Below, piece by piece: positions 1 through 5,172 of a stretch of 9,019 bases of DNA; position 1 is the first letter of the stretch; the number at the start of each line of letters is the position of its first letter. The DNA comes from an uncultured Clostridia bacterium (GTDB lineage: Bacteria; Bacillota; Clostridia; TANB77; CAG-508), in NCBI GenBank assembly GCA_947626205.1, contig CANQRO010000059.1:1-9019 (forward strand), written 5' to 3'. The notes under the pieces are model-generated. The model ran no database searches. It saw only the letters and a program-made list of their open reading frames with translations, and was not told where the DNA came from. The position numbers and the translations under genes were made by a program.

Positions 1-26
1 TGTTAAAAGTTAGATGAAAGATAAGA

Positions 27-71
27 CTTTGACTCATGCATGCGCTAGTTCGAATCTAGCCAGCCCAACCA
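27..71 (+). tRNA. 3' half of tRNA-Gln (anticodon TTG), partial or degenerate
   Basis: The sequence reads as an anticodon loop CTTTGAC (27-33, anticodon TTG at 29-31), a 3' anticodon strand (34-38), a five-base variable region (39-43), a perfect T arm (GCTAG, loop TTCGAAT, CTAGC; 44-60), the 3' acceptor strand CAGCCCA, discriminator A and an encoded CCA ending at 71. From memory this closely matches Bacillus-type tRNA-Gln. Upstream of the loop the match fails: bases 22-26 (TAAGA) pair poorly with 34-38 (TCATG), and no normal D arm with its GG motif is visible. The acceptor 5' strand would lie at or beyond the window edge. It may be a degenerate tRNA, or a tRNA 3' end retained as the attachment site of an integrated element. 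Identity as tRNA-Gln is fairly sure; function is doubtful. Confidence 0.65.
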
Positions 72-158
72 AAAAGAGTTTTCGTCGAATTTTTTAAAAG
101 TCTTGATTTAGGCTTAATTTCAAGAAATAAAAAAAGTTTAACGGACACAAAAAATTAA
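72..158. other. AT-rich spacer after the tRNA fragment
   Basis: No ORF or RNA gene is recognisable. It contains a weak 6-bp inverted repeat (TCTTGA 101-106 with TCAAGA 120-125), too small to call. The stretch probably represents the transcribed trailer between the tRNA end and the terminator that follows. Confidence 0.4.
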
Positions 159-186
159 ACCGTTTCAAAAGAAACGGTCTTTTTTT
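159..186 (+). terminator. Rho-independent terminator
   Basis: A perfect 8-bp stem, ACCGTTTC (159-166) and GAAACGGT (171-178), closes an AAAA loop and is followed by C and seven T (180-186). This is a textbook intrinsic terminator for plus-strand transcription. It would end any transcript coming through the tRNA-Gln fragment or from a gene left of the window. Confidence 0.9.
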
Positions 187-224
187 GACCCCAAATATTA
201 AAAAAAGGAGGTTTCTGTGGTATT

Positions 225-338
225 ATGTTACATATAATTATCAATATGAGTAAAGAATTACTCTCTAAAATTGAATGGATTGGCAAAAAGAAAAATATTA
301 AACCGATAATATATAATCGGAACATTAAGAATTATTAA
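225..338 (+). CDS. Possible 37-residue peptide, unrecognised
   Basis: An ATG at 225 opens 37 codons ending in TAA (336-338). A strong Shine-Dalgarno-like run, AAAGGAGG (204-211), lies 13 bases upstream, longer than usual spacing. An internal ATG at 246 would give a peptide beginning MSKELLSKIEWIGKKKN. The product is lysine-rich and basic (KKKN, then PIIYNRNIKNY), with no signal peptide or membrane segment and no family I recognise. It sits alone between two intrinsic terminators, which could make it a small independent unit. A GTG at 217 is better spaced from the Shine-Dalgarno run but opens only six codons. It may be a gene remnant or a chance ORF. Confidence 0.25.
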   Translation: MLHIIINMSKELLSKIEWIGKKKNIKPIIYNRNIKNY

Positions 339-365
339 ACATACTAATTTAGCGTATGTAGTTCT

Positions 366-409
366 AAAAGTGTCAAATAGATAAATTCTATGCTATGTGG
401 CACTTTTTT
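366..409 (+). terminator. Probable Rho-independent terminator with long loop
   Basis: AAAAGTGTCA (366-375) pairs with TGGCACTTTT (398-407) over ten base pairs including one G-T wobble. The T run reaches 409. The 22-base loop contains ATAG and CTAT, which could extend the fold internally. It lies after the small ORF and before the recombinase remnant. Confidence 0.65.
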
Positions 410-435
410 GTGTCTTCAATTCATTAAAAAGTAAA

Positions 436-884
436 ATGAGTTATGTCGTAATGAATGAAGAAATAAAAGTAGTAGGAATTTATATTAGTGTTAGTACAGA
501 AAATCAAGCGAGAGAAGAATTTAGTTTAGAAGAACAGAAGGAAAACTTAATGCACTTTGTAAATATAAAGATTATAAAATTTATAAAGTGTATAAAGATG
601 CAGGAATATCAGCAAAAGACATGGAACACAAACCAGGTTTTCAACAAATGTTAGAAGATATGAGAGCAGGAAAAATTAATTATATAGTAGCCTATAAATT
701 AGATATGGTTACTCGTTCAGTTCGTGATTTAGAAGTGCTAATATCAGATTTAGAAACATATCATTACTATTTAGTATGCATAGAGATGAGAAGAAGTAGC
801 AGAAGAAATAGAAGAAGTAAAAAAAGCTACCTATGCGGGAGACTTCTGAAAAAGCATCACAAGAAACTAGTGAATTGGAAATAA
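436..884 (+). pseudogene. Serine recombinase remnant, frameshifted and truncated
   Basis: The first frame reads VGIYISVSTENQAREEFSLEEQ, the N-terminal signature of resolvase/invertase-type serine recombinases, probably the large class that mobilises transposons and prophages. After LM near 549-552 the family sequence continues in another frame (ALCKYKDYKIYKVYKDAG, then ISAKDMEHKPGFQQMLEDM and YIVAYKLDMVTRSVRDLEVL). A one-base loss in ATG-GCA explains the shift. Similarity fades after about 785; the rest to the stop at 884 is low-complexity basic sequence. Family members usually run 450-550 residues, so most of the DNA-binding C-terminus is missing. The catalytic serine survives in the SVST motif, but the preceding conserved Arg is Ser, and the Arg expected in LDR-x-x-R is Met. 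Start candidates are ATG 436 or 451, without a convincing ribosome site. It is surely non-functional as it stands and marks an old mobile element. Confidence 0.8.
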
Positions 885-1049
885 TTTATCTAATTGACTG
901 GTTTTTTGATTTAATTGTAAAACATGTGGATATATCTAACTATTATTTCCATTTTTTATCATTTTTATACTAGATACTAGTTAGAAAAAACATAAAAAAT
1001 ATCAACTATTACGAAAATATTACATTTATATGATAATTTATGACAATTA
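885..1049. other. AT-rich intergenic region upstream of a promoter
   Basis: No coding potential is recognised. An 8-bp inverted repeat, TCTAACTA (935-942) and TAGTTAGA (978-985), has a 35-base loop and no T tract on either side in the right place, so I do not call it a terminator. The stretch separates the recombinase remnant from the surface-protein genes. Confidence 0.4.
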
Positions 1050-1078
1050 TTGACTTATAAAAAACAAGAATTTATAAT
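1050..1078 (+). promoter_or_regulatory. Near-consensus SigA promoter
   Basis: The -35 TTGACT (1050-1055) and -10 TATAAT (1073-1078) are separated by exactly 17 bases. The expected start near 1085 gives a leader of about 60 bases before the FxLYD-like gene. No terminator lies between that gene and the pilin-like gene, so this promoter could serve both. Confidence 0.8.
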
Positions 1079-1143
1079 TATATTGTAATCATTAATATAC
1101 ATAAAAACTAAATATTAAAAAATGAAAGGAAAAGGTGAAACAA

Positions 1144-1638
1144 ATGAAAAGTAATGAAAAGAAGACTATATTAATTCTTATAGTAGTATCAGTAATAATT
1201 ATAGGAGTAACATGGCATTTTACTAGAGGAAAAAATAGCGATGGTGGTGAGACAGGAGGAAATCCAACAGCAGGACAAGTAGGAAATGCAGCAAATAATG
1301 CAAGCAAAGGAGAATACACAAGAGTAGAGAAAGATGGAACAGTAGTAAATACAAGTGAAAAGTTAAAGACAGAAAGAGAGGATTCAGGATTTTTAATAAG
1401 TAATATTAGTTTTGAAGAAAAAAATGGAGAAACCATATTAAAAGCAACATTAATGAACAAGACAGAATCAGTACAAGCAACATTTCTTGGAGATATAGTA
1501 TTAATGGATAAATCAGGAAATGAAATAGGAAGAATACCAGTAAGAGTATCGGAAATGCAAGCAGGAGAAATAAGAGATATAGAAGCAACAATAACAGAAA
1601 GTTATGCAAATGCATACGATTTCAAGCTAGAAAAATAA
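1144..1638 (+). CDS. Membrane-anchored FxLYD-like extracytoplasmic protein
   Basis: The protein has a short lysine-rich N-terminus (MKSNEKK), one hydrophobic helix (TILILIVVSVIIIGVTW, about residues 8-24), a Gly/Asn/Ser-rich linker (about 27-60) and a compact beta-rich domain to the end. The domain pattern, including SGFLISNISFEEKNGETIL, a GNEIGRIPV strand and a terminal YANAYDFKLEK, resembles FxLYD-type domains of clostridial lipoproteins and membrane proteins. It should sit in the membrane with its domain outside. I prefer ATG 1144, since AAGGTGA lies a few bases upstream; GTG 1135 would add three residues. The gene is 94 bases upstream of the pilin-like gene without a terminator, so the two are probably co-transcribed. 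A role as an accessory to that surface protein is inference. Fold assignment is moderate; function is unknown. Confidence 0.8.
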   Translation: MKSNEKKTILILIVVSVIIIGVTWHFTRGKNSDGGETGGNPTAGQVGNAANNASKGEYTRVEKDGTVVNTSEKLKTEREDSGFLISNISFEEKNGETILKATLMNKTESVQATFLGDIVLMDKSGNEIGRIPVRVSEMQAGEIRDIEATITESYANAYDFKLEK

Positions 1639-1732
1639 TAGAAAATACAAGAAATAAAAATTGTATGTTAGTTGTTTAATAGCTTTTGACGTAGTAAACA
1701 GAAGACACAGGAAATAAAAGGAGAAAAATACT

Positions 1733-4051
1733 ATGGGAACTATACAAACACGAAATCATAAGGGTATTACTTTAATAGCATTAGTGATAACCATAATAGT
1801 GCTACTCATATTAGCAGGAGTAACATTAAGTTTAGTATTAGGAGATAACAATCTATTATTTAGAGCAAAAGACGTAAAAAGAATACATGATATAGGACAA
1901 TTGAAACAAGCACTAGAATTAAAAAAAGTACCACTACAGTTAGATAGAGATGGAAACGTAGATTTAGATAGTTATTTAAAACAATTAGAAGAGGGTGAAA
2001 ATCCATTTACATTAAATTCTGTAGACAAATTAGATGATACAAATGCAGAAGTAGTAGTAGATGATCAATATAAATTTTTAATAGAAGATAAACACAACGG
2101 GAATGTAGAAATAACATATGAAGGAATAGCTAAAAAAGAAGGGTTAACAATTTCGCCAAGTTCTGCAACATATACATATCCAATATCAGGAACATTTGAA
2201 GTGACTAACAACGAAAGTAACGGAGAATTATCTGTTAAATCAAATAATGAAGAAATAGCGAAAGCAAGAATAGAAGGAACTAAAGTAACAGTAGAGCCAG
2301 GGACAAAGTCAGGGCAAACGCAAATAGTAGTAACATCAGCACCAAATGGAAAATATGCAGAAAACAAAGCAATACATACAGCAACAGTAAAAAATGGAGA
2401 AATAAGTTTAACAGCGACAGCATATACAGGAACATATGATGGAAAAGAACATAATGCATTAATAAGTGTAGAAGTAGATCCTCAAGATGCAAAAAAAGAA
2501 TATGCATTAGGTGAAGAAAAAACATATACAGAAACAATGCCAAAAGTAACAAATGCAGCAGAATATACAGTATCAATAAAAGCAAGTAAAATAGGATACA
2601 CACAAAAAGAAATAACAAAAACAGTAACAGTAAGTAGAAAAGGTGTAGGTAATTTTGATGTAACATTAGACGAAGCAACATTTACATATACAGGTTCGCA
2701 AATACAACCAGGAGTAACAGTAACTGATGGAAGTAAGACATTAAAAAAGGATACAGACTACACAGTATCATATGGTAACAATGTAAATGCAGGAAAAGGA
2801 ACAGTAACAGTAACAGGAAAAGGAAACTACACAGGAACAAAAACAGTAGAATTTACAATAAATCCAGGAACAATAACTATAACAGCTACACCATATACAG
2901 GACCATATGATGGAGCAGCACATGATGCAGTATACAATGTAAGTACAACACCATCAGGAGCAACGTTAGAATATGCGTTGAATAAAGGTAATTATGGCTC
3001 TGCAGTTCCAAAGGTAACAGGAGCAGGTTCATACACAGTATCAATAAAAGCAAGTAAAACGAACTACACAACAAAAGAAGAAACAAAAACAGTAACAGTA
3101 AGTCAAAGAAATGCAACAAACTTTACAGTAAGTTTAAATACATCAACATACACTTATGACGGAAATGCAAAAGAACCAGGAGTAACAGTAAAAGATGGAA
3201 GTAAAACATTAACAATCGGTACAGATTATACAGTATCATATAGTAACAATGTAAATGCAGGAAAAGGAACAGTAACAGTAACAGGAAAAGGAAACTACAC
3301 AGGAACAAAAACAGCAGAATTTACAATAAATAAAAAAGCTGGATCAGTAAGTTTATCAGCAACTAGTGGAACTGTTAAAACTGGGGATTCGATAACGTTT
3401 ACAGCAACAGGAACAGGAGGATTAAGCGTTTCATCATCTAACACAGGTATAGCAACAGCATCAATTAGCGAAGGTACAATAACAGTAACAGGAGTGGCAA
3501 GTGGTAGTACAACTATTACTATAACAAGTGCAGCAACGCAAAATTGCAATCAAGCCAGTGCAAATTATACAATAAAAGTAGAACAAAAAGGGTATTATGC
3601 AGTAAAAAATGGAGAGCTGATAGATGTTCTCGACTCATTTGCGTATGCTGACATAAAGGCTTCGTCTTATGAAAGTGGTAGACTATATATGGATAGTCAG
3701 GTTTGCTATTATGGGTGCCGTGCAATAGGTGTATCTGGTTCTGAACAACCTAGTGCTACCTCTATGGTCACATTCAATGTAAATGGGTTCTCGCACGTAG
3801 ATGTTAAGTGCTATGTTTCGGGGGATCCAGAGTTCAATCAGAACCAGTTTACATGCTCAATCAATGCCGGAAATCAGTTCTATCGTGAGGGAATGACGGT
3901 GTATGGAGCCGAGGACGGAAGTGGAATCTTCACATTTAGTTTTGATATTACAAATCAAAAAGAGGCTGATGTAGTTGTAGGAAATATTGGAAATATAGGT
4001 TGCTATTATCCTTGGTGTGAGGCGGGAATAATTGATATTTATGTATATTAA
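1733..4051 (+). CDS. Large pilin-like surface protein with tandem Ig-like repeats
   Basis: The N-terminus has a type IV prepilin-like leader: basic segment TRNHKG, then ITLIALVITIIVLLILAGV and SLVLGDNN (residues about 7-40). Cleavage would fall after Gly11. The Glu usual at mature position 5 is Ala, as I recall for many clostridial pilin-like proteins. A pilin-like helix and a first beta domain follow (to about 223). Two tandem units of about 156 residues come next (224-379, 380-535), each with a YTGxYDG half and a DGSKTL...DYTVSY...GKGNYTGTKT half, typical of repetitive Firmicutes surface Ig-like modules. A Big2-like domain (536-617) leads to a C-terminal domain (620-772) with six cysteines and different codon use. 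AAAAGGAG (1716-1723) lies 9 bases before ATG. The product is likely exported and surface exposed, perhaps an adhesin; no pilus assembly genes are in the window. The C-terminal domain is unrecognised. Confidence 0.85.
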   Translation: MGTIQTRNHKGITLIALVITIIVLLILAGVTLSLVLGDNNLLFRAKDVKRIHDIGQLKQALELKKVPLQLDRDGNVDLDSYLKQLEEGENPFTLNSVDKLDDTNAEVVVDDQYKFLIEDKHNGNVEITYEGIAKKEGLTISPSSATYTYPISGTFEVTNNESNGELSVKSNNEEIAKARIEGTKVTVEPGTKSGQTQIVVTSAPNGKYAENKAIHTATVKNGEISLTATAYTGTYDGKEHNALISVEVDPQDAKKEYALGEEKTYTETMPKVTNAAEYTVSIKASKIGYTQKEITKTVTVSRKGVGNFDVTLDEATFTYTGSQIQPGVTVTDGSKTLKKDTDYTVSYGNNVNAGKGTVTVTGKGNYTGTKTVEFTINPGTITITATPYTGPYDGAAHDAVYNVSTTPSGATLEYALNKGNYGSAVPKVTGAGSYTVSIKASKTNYTTKEETKTVTVSQRNATNFTVSLNTSTYTYDGNAKEPGVTVKDGSKTLTIGTDYTVSYSNNVNAGKGTVTVTGKGNYTGTKTAEFTINKKAGSVSLSATSGTVKTGDSITFTATGTGGLSVSSSNTGIATASISEGTITVTGVASGSTTITITSAATQNCNQASANYTIKVEQKGYYAVKNGELIDVLDSFAYADIKASSYESGRLYMDSQVCYYGCRAIGVSGSEQPSATSMVTFNVNGFSHVDVKCYVSGDPEFNQNQFTCSINAGNQFYREGMTVYGAEDGSGIFTFSFDITNQKEADVVVGNIGNIGCYYPWCEAGIIDIYVY
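2775..2846 (+). repeat. 72-bp exact direct repeat, copy 1
   Basis: Identical over 72 bases to 3243-3314. It encodes the NNVNAGKGTVTVTGKGNYTG segment and its flanks. One mismatch on each side is followed by further near-identity, so it is the core of a longer similar block. Confidence 0.9.
3243..3314 (+). repeat. 72-bp exact direct repeat, copy 2
   Basis: Second copy of the 72-base block, 468 bases downstream of the first. Such an exact in-frame repeat could allow loss or gain of one unit by recombination without breaking the reading frame. Confidence 0.9.
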
Positions 4052-4078
4052 CATGAAACATGAATAGAACAATCTTAC

Positions 4079-4112
4079 AAGAAATCGTCTATGTTGAAAT
4101 AGACGATTTCTT
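4079..4112 (+). terminator. Terminator of the pilin-like gene
   Basis: A perfect 14-bp inverted repeat, AAGAAATCGTCTAT (4079-4092) and ATAGACGATTTCTT (4099-4112), closes a six-base loop 28 bases after the stop codon. The T tract is short, so termination may be supported by the second hairpin just downstream. Confidence 0.75.
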
Positions 4113-4137
4113 AACATTAATTCTAAAATTAAAGACT

Positions 4138-4166
4138 AAAAGTCTTATCTAGAAGATAAGACTTTT
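4138..4166. terminator. Bidirectional terminator between convergent genes
   Basis: A perfect 13-bp inverted repeat, AAAAGTCTTATCT (4138-4150) and AGATAAGACTTTT (4154-4166), has a three-base loop. It ends in TTTT on both strands and lies between the pilin-like gene (plus) and the 78-residue gene (minus), whose stop codon is 24 bases away. It can therefore serve both directions. Part of it resembles bases 4-30. Confidence 0.8.
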
Positions 4167-4189
4167 ATAAGATAGAAAAATAAATTTCC

Positions 4190-4426
4190 TTAAAGACGGA
4201 TTAAAAGACAGTAAGACGACTTATCAGTTGGCCATCTATTTATATGAATATTAGGATAACCAAGCTCACACATAACTTTAGTTACAGTACCAACATCATA
4301 GTCGCTAATACAGAAACTTGCAGGAAAGTAACCTTTGATATTATAAGCATCAATTAAAGCATCTAATACTTGTATTGCTTTAACATCAGACCGATGCTTG
4401 TTTCGTACTTTTTTAAAATCCATCAT
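4190..4426 (-). CDS. 78-residue protein of unknown function
   Basis: Read on the minus strand from ATG at 4426-4424, the product begins MMDFKKVRNKHRSDVKAIQV and ends SSYCLLIRL. AGGAGG (4438-4433) lies six bases upstream; ATG 4423-4421 is an equally possible start. The first part is basic and looks helical (DVKAIQVLDALIDAYNIKGY); the second half (DYDVGTVTKVMCELGYPNIH, then INRWPTDKSSYCLL) has a pattern that could be a small helix-turn-helix with a beta hairpin, but I do not recognise a family. There is no signal peptide or membrane helix, so it is probably cytoplasmic. It diverges from the DUF4116-repeat gene, with overlapping promoters between them, and a regulatory role is a guess. Promoter, ribosome site and terminator all fit a real gene. 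Confidence 0.75.
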   Translation of the reverse strand: MMDFKKVRNKHRSDVKAIQVLDALIDAYNIKGYFPASFCISDYDVGTVTKVMCELGYPNIHINRWPTDKSSYCLLIRL

Positions 4427-4457
4427 CTTATACCTCCTATAAAAATATAGTAAAAAT

Positions 4458-4486
4458 AATATAACACAGAATAATTGAAAAGTAAA
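4458..4486 (-). promoter_or_regulatory. Promoter of the 78-residue minus-strand gene
   Basis: On the minus strand, -35 TTTACT (4486-4481) and -10 TATATT (4463-4458) are 17 bases apart, with TGT directly before the -10 as an extended element. The start would be near 4451, giving a leader of about 25 bases that carries the AGGAGG site. Confidence 0.65.
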
Positions 4487-4540
4487 GGAAACTGATATGA
4501 TAATATAACTATTTACAAAAAGTTTTAATTGTGGTATAAC
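4475..4540 (+). promoter_or_regulatory. Candidate promoters for the DUF4116-repeat gene
   Basis: Two plus-strand candidates exist. TTTACA (4512-4517) and TATAAC (4535-4540) have a 17-base spacer, but the start near 4547 would fall inside the AGGAGG ribosome site (4546-4551). TTGAAA (4475-4480) and GATAAT (4499-4504), spacer 18, leave a normal leader and directly abut the -35 of the opposing minus-strand promoter. I favour the upstream pair, weakly. Confidence 0.45.
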
Positions 4541-4559
4541 CTCATAGGAGGTAATACTT

Positions 4560-5082
4560 ATGCCAGAAGCAATTGAAATTACTAATATGAGAAATAATAG
4601 TAGTAATAGAGAATATGTTTTAAATGCAGTAAGAAAAAATGGAAAATTATTAGATTTAGCAGATGAAAAATTTAAAGATGATGAAGAAATTGCAAAAATA
4701 GCAGTTGATAATAATCCAGAGGCTTTAGAATTTGTAAGTGATAGATTAAAAGGAAATAGAGATATTGTATATAATTCTGTTAGCAAAATTCGGATGGACA
4801 TATTGCTATGCAAAACCTAATTTACTATCAGATAAAGAACTTTTGCTTGCAGGGTTAAAAATAAGTGGACAAATATTATATTATGCGAGCAAGGAAATGA
4901 GAGCGGATAAAGAAGTTGTTTCGCAAGCAGTAAAGAATAAAGGTATTATAATAAAATATGCTAGTAGTGAACTTAGAAACGATAAAGAAGTTGCTTTAGA
5001 AGCAATGAAACAAGATAAAACTTGCTTTGAATTTTTAAGTGAAGAATTAAAACAAGATGAAGATATATTAAATTTAAAATGA
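4560..5082 (+). pseudogene. DUF4116-repeat protein gene with one-base frameshift
   Basis: AGGAGG (4546-4551) lies eight bases before ATG 4560. The product is a chain of about six units of 24-25 residues with the pattern KEVV-x-AVKxNG-x-x-x-x-YAS-x-x-LRNDKEV, typical of DUF4116 repeats, small helical repeats of unknown function found in bacterial and some amoebal or giant-virus proteins. No signal peptide is seen. After VYNSVSK the frame breaks: AAAA (4785-4788) followed by TTCGG gives IRMDILLCKT and a stop at 4820. Removing one A restores FGWTYCYAKPNLLSDKELLL and the remaining units, giving 173 residues ending EDILNLK. Every unit after the break is intact, so the disruption is recent or is a sequencing error. 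The glucosaminidase gene starts 54 bases downstream. Confidence 0.75.
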
Positions 5083-5109
5083 TGTTCGTTATAAAATAGA
5101 AAAAATAGG

Positions 5110-5172
5110 AAATACTGTATATAAAGGAGAATGTTTATGAAAATAAAAACATTTCTAATATATACAGTATTT
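5110..5172 (+). promoter_or_regulatory. Perfect inverted repeat enclosing the glucosaminidase start
   Basis: AAATACTGTATATA (5110-5123) is exactly complementary to TATATACAGTATTT (5159-5172). In RNA the stem could gain two G-U pairs outward (5108-5109 with 5173-5174). The 35-base loop holds the ribosome site AAAGGAG (5123-5129) and the ATG at 5137; the right arm lies within the signal-peptide codons. It could be an mRNA stem-loop affecting translation, or, as DNA, a pair of operator half-sites. Confidence 0.6.

Larger units (their letters stand above)
2402..3337 (+). repeat. Two tandem coding units of about 468 bp
   Basis: Residues 224-379 and 380-535 of the pilin-like protein are two copies of one unit, offset by 468 bases over most of their length with a one-codon length difference near the start. 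Shared protein motifs include YTVSIKASK, TKTVTVS, DGSKTL, DYTVSY and GKGNYTGTKT. The first halves have diverged more than the second halves, which fits repeat expansion followed by partial homogenisation. Confidence 0.9.

Noticed and set aside
303..320. CCGAT / ATCGG hairpin inside the small ORF as an operator or recombination site
   Set aside because: Only five base pairs with an AT-only loop; easily due to chance.
397..435. GTG at 397 as the start of the recombinase, giving MALFCVFNSLKSK
   Set aside because: It lies inside the terminator stem and T run (366-409), and family similarity starts only at VGIYISVST; ATG 436 or 451 is more sensible.
935..985. Inverted repeat TCTAACTA / TAGTTAGA as a terminator of the recombinase remnant
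   Set aside because: The loop is 35 bases, the stem is AT-rich and no T tract follows on the plus strand.
1684..1732. Separate promoter for the pilin-like gene using TTGACG near 1685
   Set aside because: No acceptable -10 lies at the right distance before the ribosome site; co-transcription from 1050-1078 explains expression better.
2402..3337. Repeated DNA as a CRISPR-like or noncoding array
   Set aside because: The repeats are long, only two in number, in frame, and encode recognisable Ig-like modules.
2065..3725. Several minus-strand ORFs rich in Leu inside the pilin-like gene
   Set aside because: They are antisense to A-rich repetitive codons, which produce long runs of TTT, TTG and CTT; none has a ribosome site or a family resemblance.
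3590..4051. Variable domain of a diversity-generating retroelement
   Set aside because: The composition shift is striking, but no reverse transcriptase, template repeat or second copy of this segment is seen in the window.
4427..4813. Upstream extension of the minus-strand gene to a 207-residue protein
   Set aside because: The extension runs through the promoter region and antisense to the DUF4116 gene, while a strong AGGAGG sits properly before ATG 4426.
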